Source: CAZRIZ01 sp964625885 (GTDB taxonomy: Bacteria; Patescibacteriota; Saccharimonadia; Saccharimonadales; Saccharimonadaceae). Taken from it: a stretch of DNA of 64,000 nt. The stretch lies in NCBI GenBank assembly GCA_964625885.1, contig CAZVBM010000001.1, forward strand, positions 67,078-131,077, given 5' to 3'. Positions 33,479-41,313 of the stretch are shown piece by piece. The notes below the pieces were generated by a model. The model was not told where the DNA came from, did no database searches, and saw only the letters and a list, made by a program, of their open reading frames with translations. The position numbers were made by a program, and so were the translations under genes. Position 1 is the first letter of the stretch. Every line of letters begins with the position of its first letter.

Positions 33479-34623
33479 TTCTCTGCCTCGCTCATGATCA
33501 GGTCAACAACCGCACCGGTGGCATCAGGATTAGCCAGACGATGAAAGTTGTCTAACATCTTCTTTCGACTGGCCAGATCATCGTCAGACAATATCTGTAT
33601 AACTTTTTTAGTCAGCTCCTCTGGCTGATTAACCACTGTTTCCTCGTCCAGAACAATGGCCACACCGGCTTTCTTTAAGGTATCAGCATTCTTAATTTGA
33701 TGGCCACCGGCCAATTTAATACTTGGCACCACTAGAGCCAACTTGCGGCTAGCCGCCAATTCCGCCAAAGTCGTAGCACCGGCACGACAAATCACTAAAT
33801 CACTAGCCAGCACATATTGATGAATATCCGTAATAAAAGCTTTTACTACTAACGGGGCTGAGATCTGCTTAACAACCTCTTCATATTCAGCCTCACCACT
33901 AGCTAAGACAACCGAAAAACTCGACGAGAGTTGATGTTGACCGACAATAATAGCCCGGTTTAAACATCGAGCGCCTAAACCACCACCTGACACCAGCACC
34001 AGTGGCCTGTCGGACGAAAAGCCCAGGCTTTGCTTTAAATCAGCCTGTTGCGCCGAGCTGATTGGCCTATAATCAGATTGGATTGGTATGCCAGTAAATA
34101 CCGTTTTATCTTTCGGATAAGAATAGTATTCGACCGGAAAGCCAGTAGCAATCCGAGCTGCCGACTTGGATAGTATTCGATTTGTCAGACCCGGTAAGGT
34201 GTCTGAGTCATGAATAATAACCTTGATCCTCAAAACTCGTGCCGCCAAACCGACTGGCAAGCAGACATAACCGCCCTTAGCAAAAATTAGATCTGGTCGC
34301 CAGACAATCAATTTAGCCAAGCTCTGAACTAAGCCGCCAACAAATCTAAAGAAGTCCTTTAGGTTAGGCCAAAAAATAGACCACATTAGGTGTTGCCACC
34401 ATTTTAAATGGTGATAGCGTCGCATTTTGCCCGCCATAATCTTTTCAACCCGGATATCATCGCATTGCTCAAACAAGTTTCGTGCTGCTTGATAGACCTT
34501 TTTATCGCACCACAGCCTCATGTCATAATCAGCCTCCTTCTTTATTCTTTTGGCAATCGCCAAAAGTGGCGTGACATGGCCACCTGAGCCACCACCGACT
34601 AAAAGCAGCCGCTTATTAGACAT
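33475..34623 (-). CDS. murG: MurG glycosyltransferase (lipid II synthesis)
   Basis: Transfers GlcNAc from UDP-GlcNAc to lipid I on the inner membrane face. Signatures: LLLVGGGSGGHVTPLLAIA at the N-terminus, FAKGGYVCLPVGLAAR, HDSDTLPGLTNR, VLVSGGGLGARCLN, and the donor-binding ICRAGATTLAELAA. 382 residues is typical. The start overlaps ftsW by 8 nt and the stop overlaps ftsQ by 4 nt, so it is tightly coupled within the cluster. Confidence 0.95.
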   Translation of the reverse strand: MSNKRLLLVGGGSGGHVTPLLAIAKRIKKEADYDMRLWCDKKVYQAARNLFEQCDDIRVEKIMAGKMRRYHHLKWWQHLMWSIFWPNLKDFFRFVGGLVQSLAKLIVWRPDLIFAKGGYVCLPVGLAARVLRIKVIIHDSDTLPGLTNRILSKSAARIATGFPVEYYSYPKDKTVFTGIPIQSDYRPISSAQQADLKQSLGFSSDRPLVLVSGGGLGARCLNRAIIVGQHQLSSSFSVVLASGEAEYEEVVKQISAPLVVKAFITDIHQYVLASDLVICRAGATTLAELAASRKLALVVPSIKLAGGHQIKNADTLKKAGVAIVLDEETVVNQPEELTKKVIQILSDDDLASRKKMLDNFHRLANPDATGAVVDLIMSEAEK

Positions 34624-35956
34624 TTAGGCTCCTTGTCTTTGTTTTCGCCTGATAATATGGCGTATGTGCCGTATAGGCCGAGGCCTGAAAAGCCAAACCT
34701 AGGGCTGCGGCAAGAAATATCATACTAGTACCACCGTAGCTTAAAAATGGTAAAGTAATGCCCGTCATTGGAGCTAAGCCAGTCATAGAGGCAACATTAA
34801 GCAATAGATGCGCAAAAATCCAGCCAAACACCCCGATGAAGACCAGACGGCCAAACATGCTGTGAGAATAAATAGCACCACGCAACAAGCGCCAGAGCAA
34901 GGCGGCAAACAGCGCCAGAATCGCCATGGTACCGACAAAGCCAAAAACCTCACCAATGATTGGGAAAATCGAATCGTTAATAGCCTCTGGCAAATAGCCA
35001 GTTGACTGGATACTATTACCCACACCTAAGCCAAACAAACCACCACTTCCCAATGCAATCTTTGCCTCTATACTATGTCGGTTGGAGTTGCTCATGGTAG
35101 CACTATCACCCTGCGAGAAGGTCTTGATACGCTCTAGGCGATATGGTTGGGCGATAATTGCTAGAACCCCAAAGACAGCAATGGTCAACACTAGGCCAGC
35201 TATATACACTCGCTTTATACTGGTCATCCACAGCATAATAAGCAAAAAAGCTACTAACGACAGACTAGTGCCTAAGTCCTTTTGCCAGACCATGGTCATA
35301 AAAACCGCCACGCCAATCAGGCCAGCTGAATAAAACAGCGACTTTGGCTGATTAATAAAATTCTTCTCAGAAAGATACGACCAAAAGAAGGCGAAGAATA
35401 TTAATAGACAGATTTTTAAGACTTCCGCAACCTGAATCGACAAGCCGCCAATGCGCAACCAACGACAGGCACCAAGCGAACAAACCGCATCGGGATAGAT
35501 TTTAGACACAACAAATAACAATATGCAAAGACCGTAACCCACCAACAATAGCCCGGTTTGGTACTTCTTTATTTGATCAAATGAGATATATCGCATAACT
35601 AAAAAGGCAAATACCGCAAGCAGAACCGACACAAGATGTTTAATAAAATAATAATACTGATTAGTGTCGGCACCTCGAACTCGGTTGGAAACGTTTACAA
35701 TCTGCGGGCTAATTGCAAACATAACAATCAACCCGAAAAGCCACAAAAGAGCCATGAATAAGACTAGGTAGTAATCGGGACGGTGACGACGAACAATTTG
35801 ACTACCACTCACTCGCCTATTCCTGCCCTGCTGGGAAGAAGAGAAGACCGACGGAGTATGCTTGATACTTTGTAGCATAGCTAAAAAACTCAGCGACGCT
35901 ACTGACGAACGCTCAGTTTTACTGGGTTTCTGTGGTTGGTAATAGCGATAACTCAT
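34616..35956 (-). CDS. ftsW: FtsW-type SEDS peptidoglycan polymerase
   Basis: A polytopic SEDS protein that polymerises lipid II together with the cluster's transpeptidase FtsI. Visible family parts: ALGACRWLRIGGLSIQVAEVLK, WQKDLGTSLSL with the catalytic-type Asp, IGEVFGFVGT and the C-terminal LPFLSYGGTSMI. About ten membrane segments. The N-terminal 60 residues are polar and longer than usual, presumably cytoplasmic. 446 residues; a RodA-type assignment is less likely given the location next to murG and mraY. Confidence 0.94.
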   Translation of the reverse strand: MSYRYYQPQKPSKTERSSVASLSFLAMLQSIKHTPSVFSSSQQGRNRRVSGSQIVRRHRPDYYLVLFMALLWLFGLIVMFAISPQIVNVSNRVRGADTNQYYYFIKHLVSVLLAVFAFLVMRYISFDQIKKYQTGLLLVGYGLCILLFVVSKIYPDAVCSLGACRWLRIGGLSIQVAEVLKICLLIFFAFFWSYLSEKNFINQPKSLFYSAGLIGVAVFMTMVWQKDLGTSLSLVAFLLIMLWMTSIKRVYIAGLVLTIAVFGVLAIIAQPYRLERIKTFSQGDSATMSNSNRHSIEAKIALGSGGLFGLGVGNSIQSTGYLPEAINDSIFPIIGEVFGFVGTMAILALFAALLWRLLRGAIYSHSMFGRLVFIGVFGWIFAHLLLNVASMTGLAPMTGITLPFLSYGGTSMIFLAAALGLAFQASAYTAHTPYYQAKTKTRSLNV

Positions 35957-36981
35957 CTAATATGACCACCCATTATTGCCGTTAGCAAACCAATAACAGC
36001 CGCGCCGATACCAATTAGCCAAAACCTAGCAGTAATCTTTGTTTCTGGCCAACCCTTAGCCTGAATATGCTGATGTAATGGCGCTGATATAAAAATTTTG
36101 CGATGAAAGAATTTTTTAGACAAAATTTGAATTAAGCTGGAGCCGGCCTCAACCACAAATATAATTCCAATCAATGGCAGTAGCAGAAACGAGTCTGTAA
36201 ACATCGCCACCACCCCGAGGGCCGCGCCCAGTGCGAATGCGCCAGTGTCGCCCATCATGAAACGAGCCGGATAGACATTAAACCAAAGATAGCTAAACAA
36301 AGCGCCGACGATTGTCATGCAAAACGCCGCCAACAGCCCATTGCCCTGCAAAAGAGCGATGATACCGTAGGTAAAAAAAGCAATAGCCGACAGTCCGCCC
36401 GCTAGCCCATCTAGGCCATCACTTATATTAACCGCATTGCCAGTTGCTACGACAGCGAAAGCAAATATTGGCACAATTAACCAGCCTACATGCAAGCTGC
36501 CAAAGAAAGGTATATAAATTGAGTTATAACCTAATTTTATAAAGAAGAACATGCCCAGAACCACCCCCAGGGAAAGTATCATGGTAAATTTAATGCCAGA
36601 ACGCAAGCCAGCTACGCCCTTGCCGTCGCCAAAGACATTGATAATATCGTCAACTAAACCGACCAAACCACCAACTACAAAAGCCGCCAATGGTAACCAG
36701 GTTTGACGACGATCTAAATTGAAAATAACTGTAGCTACAACCACCACAATTAACATAACAACCCCAGCCATCGTTGGTAATGGTCGCTTAAACTTCTTAG
36801 CGTGCAGCTTATTAAAGACGGTCAATTTTTCGCCAGTGGCAGCCGCCTGACGCTGCTTTTTCCAGAACTTATACTTGTAAGCAAAGTGTGTGTAGATCGG
36901 TGTCAAGACTATGGCCCCTAGCAGGGCTATCAAACAAAGTAATATACTTAATTCAAAACCTTGGATAATTTGCTCTTTCAT
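35953..36981 (-). CDS. mraY: Phospho-MurNAc-pentapeptide transferase MraY
   Basis: Makes lipid I from UDP-MurNAc-pentapeptide and undecaprenyl phosphate. Ten or so membrane helices with the conserved cytoplasmic loops: KRPLPTMAGVVML, GLVDDIINV with the Asp pair, NAVNISDGLDGLAGG, FMMGDTGAFALGAALG, and the His-rich loop APLHQHIQAKGWPE. 342 residues, full length. It overlaps ftsW by 4 nt and begins 10 nt after ftsI. A TAAAAT at 36989-36994 lies 7 nt before its ATG, inside the ftsI stop region, so an internal leaderless start is possible. Confidence 0.96.
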   Translation of the reverse strand: MKEQIIQGFELSILLCLIALLGAIVLTPIYTHFAYKYKFWKKQRQAAATGEKLTVFNKLHAKKFKRPLPTMAGVVMLIVVVVATVIFNLDRRQTWLPLAAFVVGGLVGLVDDIINVFGDGKGVAGLRSGIKFTMILSLGVVLGMFFFIKLGYNSIYIPFFGSLHVGWLIVPIFAFAVVATGNAVNISDGLDGLAGGLSAIAFFTYGIIALLQGNGLLAAFCMTIVGALFSYLWFNVYPARFMMGDTGAFALGAALGVVAMFTDSFLLLPLIGIIFVVEAGSSLIQILSKKFFHRKIFISAPLHQHIQAKGWPETKITARFWLIGIGAAVIGLLTAIMGGHIR

Positions 36982-36988
36982 ATTGTAT

Positions 36989-36994
36989 ATTTTA
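36989..36994 (-). promoter_or_regulatory. Possible internal -10 of mraY
   Basis: TAAAAT on the minus strand ends 7 nt before the mraY ATG and overlaps the ftsI stop codon region. Confidence 0.35.
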
Positions 36995-38731
36995 CTCCTT
37001 TGGGGATATTTTTAAATATTGGATCAGCCAATTCGAAATCTGCCCAAAAATGGGCGCCGCCTCAGATCCACCAACCAAATAACGATCCTTAGCTGCAACC
37101 TGCACCATAATTACATATTCGGGTCGATCGCCACCACCATAACCGAGATAACTAGCAATTGTCTGAGTTTTGATATACTTGCCATCACGCAAAGTCTCAC
37201 TGGTGCCGGTTTTGCCGCCAATCTCAAAGCCCGCGGGATCCAATCGCCCAGTACTGTCATCTGAACGGCTCTTAACTATCATATTGCGCAAAGTGCGCGA
37301 GGTTGTTGGAGTTACAACCTGGCGAACTGGCTTCGCAACCTCATCTGGCTTGAACTGGCCATCCTGATCAATTGCGCCTGCCACAATAGTTGGCTGACAG
37401 TATTTACCCTCATTAATAACGCCCGAGAAAGCTGACGCAACCTGCAACATGGTCACGTTCATGCCCTGACCAAAAGCCATGTTAGAGTAACGTACGGCAT
37501 TTCCTTCGTGACTAGTCGGTGGAACAACCACGCCAGTAGTTTCTGGTAATTCAATGCCAGTCTTTTGACCCAAACCAAGATCATCATGGAAGTATTTGTA
37601 AAGCAGTTTAATTGACTTGGAGTTAATCTGCCCCCCGCCAGCACGCGACAAGATCTCCACCATTCCAGTATTCAATGAATAACGCATGGCGTCCTGCATG
37701 GTCACATTGCCAGTACGACCCTTGATGGCATTAACAATTGTCCGATCTGCCACTCTAACTTTGTCGGTGTTATAGAAGGTAGTTTCTGGCGTCACAATCC
37801 CCTCATTTAGGCCCATAGCCATAGTTAAGGTTTTTACAACTGAGCCAGGTTCATACGGAACCATGGTTATACGATTATTAAATAAACTTACGTCCGAAAC
37901 CTTGTGATATTCGCTAGGATCAAAACTGGGATAGTTAGCCATTGCCATAACGAAGCCATTATTAGGGTTTAATACCAGCACACTAACCTCATCGACTTTA
38001 AAACGATCGACCGACTCTAAGACAACTTTCTCTACCTGAGCTTGTACATTCTTGTCAATTGTCAGGACTACGTCGTCTCCATCCCGAGCAGGGACATGAA
38101 CGTTCTGCTCGCCGATTGTCAACGGCACCTTAGCCACATCGGTAACCGATTCTAATAAACCATCCTGGCCACTAAGTCGTTTGTTTAGGCCACCCTCGAC
38201 GCCATATTGGCCGCCATCAGCATTAACAAAACCTAAGACCTGCGCCGCCAAAGTCCCCTCAGGATAAACTCGCTTAGAGAACTCTTGAAAACCGAGGCCA
38301 GCTAATTTCATCTCTTTTAGCTTCGCGGCCTGCTCTCTAGTTAAGTCAGTAGCCACCACCTGATAGCGACTACCTGATTTAGTGAACCTTTCGTCTAGTG
38401 TGTCTGGCTGTAAAATATTATCTTTGGCTAGCTCTGTTAGGGCTGATTTAATCGCCCCCTTGTCTTTCACCACCATTGGATCAATGAAGGCTTTATAGAC
38501 CGTTGAGTTCATAACTATCGGTGTCGGCCCATTGCTATCCATGGCGTAAATCAAGCCACGCCGAGCTGGGATAGTAAGCTTCTTAACCTGTTCTTTATAG
38601 GCCATGTCGGTATATTTACTATGCGACACAACCTGTATGTAAAACAACCTAACTATAAAGACCGCAAAAGTAATTACTACTACTGCCACAATCAAACTAA
38701 TACGCGAATCTCTTGCTGGCGATTTTTTCAT
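36992..38731 (-). CDS. ftsI: Class B penicillin-binding protein FtsI (PBP2/PBP3)
   Basis: The septal transpeptidase partner of FtsW. After one N-terminal membrane helix (LIVAVVVITFAVFIVRLFYI) come a PBP dimerisation domain (RRGLIYAMDSNG, VYPEGTLAAQVLGFVN) and a transpeptidase domain with Ser297 in EPGSVVKTL, the SxN motif in RYSLNTGM and KTG in IGGKTGTSE. There are no PASTA domains. I start at ATG 38731 because a TATAAT ends 7 nt upstream; the frame stays open to 38779. Confidence 0.94.
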   Translation of the reverse strand: MKKSPARDSRISLIVAVVVITFAVFIVRLFYIQVVSHSKYTDMAYKEQVKKLTIPARRGLIYAMDSNGPTPIVMNSTVYKAFIDPMVVKDKGAIKSALTELAKDNILQPDTLDERFTKSGSRYQVVATDLTREQAAKLKEMKLAGLGFQEFSKRVYPEGTLAAQVLGFVNADGGQYGVEGGLNKRLSGQDGLLESVTDVAKVPLTIGEQNVHVPARDGDDVVLTIDKNVQAQVEKVVLESVDRFKVDEVSVLVLNPNNGFVMAMANYPSFDPSEYHKVSDVSLFNNRITMVPYEPGSVVKTLTMAMGLNEGIVTPETTFYNTDKVRVADRTIVNAIKGRTGNVTMQDAMRYSLNTGMVEILSRAGGGQINSKSIKLLYKYFHDDLGLGQKTGIELPETTGVVVPPTSHEGNAVRYSNMAFGQGMNVTMLQVASAFSGVINEGKYCQPTIVAGAIDQDGQFKPDEVAKPVRQVVTPTTSRTLRNMIVKSRSDDSTGRLDPAGFEIGGKTGTSETLRDGKYIKTQTIASYLGYGGGDRPEYVIMVQVAAKDRYLVGGSEAAPIFGQISNWLIQYLKISPKE

Positions 38732-38738
38732 AAGCATT

Positions 38739-38744
38739 ATTATA
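38739..38744 (-). promoter_or_regulatory. -10 element of ftsI (leaderless type)
   Basis: TATAAT on the minus strand, 7 nt before the ATG at 38731, in the short gap after ftsL. Confidence 0.5.
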
Positions 38745-38799
38745 CCGTAAAAAATGGTCGCTGAATACTGAGCGACCACCTTTATATTTAGGCTCTTTC

Positions 38800-39159
38800 T
38801 TAATTCCGAACGTAATCAACGCTTGAGGCCGGCGTCATGTTTTGTGCCACCGTGCTACTAGTTAGAGTTTGAATTGAAGCCAAACGAGCTTTTTCAATCT
38901 CTAAGTTAGTCTTGCGCGAACTAAGTTCGGCAATTTTAGCGTCAACCTGACTTAGCTGATAGTCGTAACTTGTTACACGAGTTGCCTGAGTTAAATAAAT
39001 CAAGCCAAGAACGGTAACCATTAGACCAATCATCAGGGTACTGGTTATCGGTCCAAGTTTGATAGCCGACTCATAAGCGGAAATATTTTGATTGCGCCCG
39101 TAGTTATAGCTCGACGAACGCCGTTTTGAGACATAAGTTGTTTTATTTTTGCGATTCAT
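38800..39159 (-). CDS. ftsL: FtsL-like division protein
   Basis: 119 residues with a basic, Ser/Tyr-rich cytoplasmic head, one membrane helix (TLMIGLMVTVLGLIYLTQ) and a coiled coil (LSQVDAKIAELSSRKTNLEIEKARL) outside. Sequence similarity to FtsL proteins is always low; the topology, length and position between rsmH and ftsI are diagnostic. FtsL works with FtsQ and a DivIC/FtsB partner to activate FtsWI. No DivIC gene is seen in the cluster. Confidence 0.78.
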   Translation of the reverse strand: MNRKNKTTYVSKRRSSSYNYGRNQNISAYESAIKLGPITSTLMIGLMVTVLGLIYLTQATRVTSYDYQLSQVDAKIAELSSRKTNLEIEKARLASIQTLTSSTVAQNMTPASSVDYVRN

Positions 39160-39200
39160 GTACTTTTTATTGTTTGTTTTTTAATATTCGAGAAAATCCC

Positions 39201-39238
39201 CTCACCGCTCGGAACTAATTTTGGCCCCGAGCAGTGAG
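39201..39238 (-). terminator. Hairpin between the 21-codon ORF and ftsL
   Basis: Arms 39201-39212 and 39227-39238 form a 12-bp stem with one G-U pair; on the minus strand GGGGATTTTCTCG follows, a weak T-run. It may attenuate or terminate transcription before ftsL, or protect an mRNA end. Confidence 0.5.
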
Positions 39239-39265
39239 AACTCCATTAACTAACTGACAAAGGCA

Positions 39266-39331
39266 CTAGCCAATTCGAACTGCAATTTTGCAAGCTCGAG
39301 ATCGGTTTGCGACTTGAATTTGTTTTGGCAT
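39266..39331 (-). CDS. Short ORF (21 codons) with strong Shine-Dalgarno site
   Basis: AGGAGG at 39341-39336 lies 4 nt before an ATG. The ORF begins MPKQIQVANRSRACKIAV, ends RIG then TAG, and is basic (net charge about +5). It lies 18 nt after rsmH and before the hairpin and ftsL. It could be a small protein or a leader peptide for ftsL-ftsI. The Shine-Dalgarno site, not the length, is the evidence. Confidence 0.5.
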   Translation of the reverse strand: MPKQIQVANRSRACKIAVRIG

Positions 39332-39349
39332 GTTGCCTCCTGTTTGTTT

Positions 39350-40219
39350 TTATTTTTTGTAAGCCCCGCGGAGCATAGCGCTACGCGAGCGCGGATTGAA
39401 AGCTTTTTCAATTTTGCCACTAACTGGTTTACCAGCAGCAACCAACTCCCCCGCCAATCCTTTGCGATATTCTTGTTGTAAAAATCGCTTGACTAGACGA
39501 TCTTCTAAGCTATGAAAAGTGATAATCGCTAAGCGACCACCTGACTTCAATAACTTCGGTAGAAGTGGTAAAACTTGTTCAATCTGAACTAATTCTTGAT
39601 TCACTTCTATCCGAATCGCTTGAAACAATTTTGTAGCGGGATGAACGCGACCCCGCCGACCGAATTGTTGTTCAATTAGGCCGGCTAAGTCGGTCGTAGT
39701 TTTAATTGGACGATGATCGATGATGTTCTTAGCAATTAATTGAGCAGTTTTAACACTCTCTTCTCCATACTCATGGATTATCCTTACTAATTGCTTGGCT
39801 GGATAGCGGTTTACCACATCATCAGCCGTTAGGCGATCATTCTGGCTCATACGCATATCCAATGGAGCCTTTTTGTTAAAAGAAAAGCCCCTTTCGGCCA
39901 CATCCAATTGTGGCGATGACACACCTAGATCTAACAGAATCATGTCAAATTGACGATTCTCCTCAATCAGGGACTGAGCAGCTGAAAGATAATCTTGGTG
40001 TCTTAACTGCACTCCTAGTGATAAACTACGAATATAGTCAATTGCCACCTGATCACGGTCCACCAAGATCGTTTGATCTGGGGACTGTGTTATCTTTAAA
40101 ACCGCTTGAGCATGCCCCGCAAAACCGGCCGTTAAGTCCAAATAAGACTCCCCTGTCTGCGGCTGGAGAGTTCCTAGAGTTTGGCTTAATAAAACTGGTA
40201 TGTGAGGTGATTGCTTCAT
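39350..40219 (-). CDS. rsmH: 16S rRNA (cytosine1402-N4)-methyltransferase RsmH (MraW)
   Basis: Methylates C1402 in the ribosomal P site. The protein begins MKQSPHIPVLLSQTL, followed by SYLDLTAGFAGHAQAVL (SAM motif I), MILLDLGVSSPQLD, RGFSFNKKAPLDMRM, and the late FHSLEDRLVKRFLQ. 289 residues, with the usual C-terminal NPRSRSAMLRGAYKK. It follows mraZ in the dcw cluster as is usual, but with an unusual 271-nt gap between the two genes. Confidence 0.96.
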   Translation of the reverse strand: MKQSPHIPVLLSQTLGTLQPQTGESYLDLTAGFAGHAQAVLKITQSPDQTILVDRDQVAIDYIRSLSLGVQLRHQDYLSAAQSLIEENRQFDMILLDLGVSSPQLDVAERGFSFNKKAPLDMRMSQNDRLTADDVVNRYPAKQLVRIIHEYGEESVKTAQLIAKNIIDHRPIKTTTDLAGLIEQQFGRRGRVHPATKLFQAIRIEVNQELVQIEQVLPLLPKLLKSGGRLAIITFHSLEDRLVKRFLQQEYRKGLAGELVAAGKPVSGKIEKAFNPRSRSAMLRGAYKK

Positions 40220-40233
40220 GTCATCTTAATTTC

Positions 40234-40467
40234 CATTCTAGACCGGGTATCCAGTAGCTTGACTGTTTGTTTTTGTGCAGTTTTTGTTTTATTAACAGAT
40301 AAGGTTTACCGATTCCTTTAAGGGAGTTAAAAGCAATCGTTTGAGAGACTTATTTGTTTGTGAGGTGAATTTTTTGGGAGGTGTGTGTGTTGATAAAGGT
40401 TCAGCTTGTTTCTCGCACTAGGTAAGCATGCCCCTAGGCCAAGCTACCAGGTATCCAGTCTAGAATG
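40234..40467 (-). ncRNA. Structured 234-nt element between mraZ and rsmH
   Basis: 28-nt arms at 40234-40261 and 40440-40467 are imperfect inverted repeats: the outer ten bases (CATTCTAGAC) and inner eight (GTAGCTTG) match perfectly, and the five differences between are all transitions, three of which give G-U pairs in the minus-strand RNA. The arms enclose 178 nt of GT-rich DNA. No ORF. It may be an RNA leader of rsmH, a processing element or a small mobile-type repeat. Confidence 0.5.
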
Positions 40468-40490
40468 AATTGTTAATGTGCAGGACGATT

Positions 40491-40859
40491 TTAGGCTTCA
40501 GCATTCGGAGCCGTTAATCGCCAGTACTTGCCAGCGCGAATCGCTACCACGTCCCGATCAATTCCAGCGTAATCGAGCAAATGTTGTTCGACCGTCACAC
40601 GACCCTGTTTTTGGTCGAGTGCCGCGCTAGTCTTGCCGCGACGAAACCGTACGTTGAGGTCAGCCACCCTCTCATCGAGAATACTTCCCCGCAACGCTGG
40701 TTCAACTTCGCTATCCCAAACGCCTTGAGCGTAAAGGTGCAAATACTTGCCAAATCCTCGGGTGATAATAATGCCGTCTTTAAATTCTTCGCGCAATTCC
40801 GCTGGGATGGTTAAACGATGTTTATCATCCAGCTTCCTTTCGAAGTAATCTAGTTGCAT
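40491..40859 (-). CDS. mraZ: Transcriptional regulator MraZ
   Basis: Two SpoVT/AbrB-like repeats of about 60 residues: FERKLDDKHRLTIPAELREEF and ALDQKQGRVTVEQHLLDYAGI. MraZ forms rings that bind repeated TGGG-type boxes upstream of its own operon. Such boxes lie in the promoter upstream (40929-40943). 122 residues is slightly shorter than the usual 140-150. The ATG has AAGGGG 4-5 nt upstream and a leader of about 55 nt. Confidence 0.93.
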   Translation of the reverse strand: MQLDYFERKLDDKHRLTIPAELREEFKDGIIITRGFGKYLHLYAQGVWDSEVEPALRGSILDERVADLNVRFRRGKTSAALDQKQGRVTVEQHLLDYAGIDRDVVAIRAGKYWRLTAPNAEA

Positions 40860-40905
40860 TTTACCCCTTAGACTTATTTTTTATTTTAGTGGTTTTTGTG
40901 TTTAT

Positions 40906-40914
40906 TTATCCACT
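40906..40914 (+). promoter_or_regulatory. DnaA-box-like sequence at the mraZ transcription start
   Basis: TTATCCACT, one mismatch to TTATCCACA, at the predicted mraZ start point. Confidence 0.3.
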
Positions 40915-40920
40915 GACTCT

Positions 40921-40949
40921 ATTTTACTACCCACCGCCACCCACTGCAA
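40921..40949 (-). promoter_or_regulatory. mraZ promoter with MraZ-type operator repeats
   Basis: On the minus strand TTGCAG (40949-40944), 17 nt, TAAAAT (40926-40921). The spacer holds TGGGT at 40943-40939 and 40933-40929, exactly 10 bp apart (TGGGN-N5-TGGGN), the known arrangement of MraZ operators. A further TGGGT lies at 40964-40960 and AGGGT at 40955-40951. This fits autorepression of the dcw cluster. Confidence 0.7.
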
Positions 40950-40974
40950 TACCCTTTTTACCCATTTTTGCCAA

Positions 40975-41012
40975 ATTAAAAGTTATCCACTGAAATGTGG
41001 ATAACTTTTAAT
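40975..41012. terminator. 16-bp perfect inverted repeat terminator
   Basis: Arms 40975-40990 and 40997-41012 with loop TGAAAT. It follows the stop of the 41025-41273 minus-strand gene by 12 nt. The arms contain TTATCCACT and the reverse of TTATCCACA, so the stem is also a pair of inverted DnaA-box-like sequences. Confidence 0.7.
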
Positions 41013-41024
41013 ATTCCTTCCCCA

Positions 41025-41273
41025 TTAGCCAAGCGACACTAGCAATAGTCGGATACTCGGGTCGGCTTGAATTACCAGCCAAGAAGTAAAAATCATTAAA
41101 TTAACGAAGAGCGATACAACTAGAATTGACACGAGCAAATCATGCTCTGTCGTGCGAATCGCCATCATTTCTTCTGGCAACTTTTTGTCGTATTTACTCT
41201 CTGGAGTTTCTCCCCACTCATTGAGTTTGGCTAGAAAACTATTCTTTTTGACTTTTTTGTTTTGTTTTTTCAT
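41025..41273 (-). CDS. Small membrane protein, 82 residues
   Basis: A Lys-rich head (MKKQNKKVKKNSFLAK), a polar middle and a hydrophobic C-terminal segment (LLVSILVVSLFVNLMIFTSWLVI). No family recognised. ATG 41273 is chosen because a TACCAT -10 ends 9 nt upstream with TTGACT 17 nt before that; translation could also begin further upstream at 41303. It is a single-gene transcript ended by the inverted repeat at 40975. Confidence 0.6.
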   Translation of the reverse strand: MKKQNKKVKKNSFLAKLNEWGETPESKYDKKLPEEMMAIRTTEHDLLVSILVVSLFVNLMIFTSWLVIQADPSIRLLLVSLG

Positions 41274-41282
41274 GATACTTTT

Positions 41283-41311
41283 ATGGTAGCACAAAAGTGA
41301 CAAAAAGTCAA
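41283..41311 (-). promoter_or_regulatory. Promoter of the 82-residue membrane protein
   Basis: TTGACT (41311-41306), 17-nt spacer ending TTTTGTGC, TACCAT (41288-41283). The TTTGTGC-TAC part is shared with the promoters at 23795 and 55329. Confidence 0.65.
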
Positions 41312-41313
41312 TG

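Noticed and set aside
39250..39441. 63-codon minus-strand ORF across the rsmH 3' end
   Set aside because: Different frame from rsmH, no Shine-Dalgarno site or promoter, and it conflicts with the better-supported 21-codon ORF.
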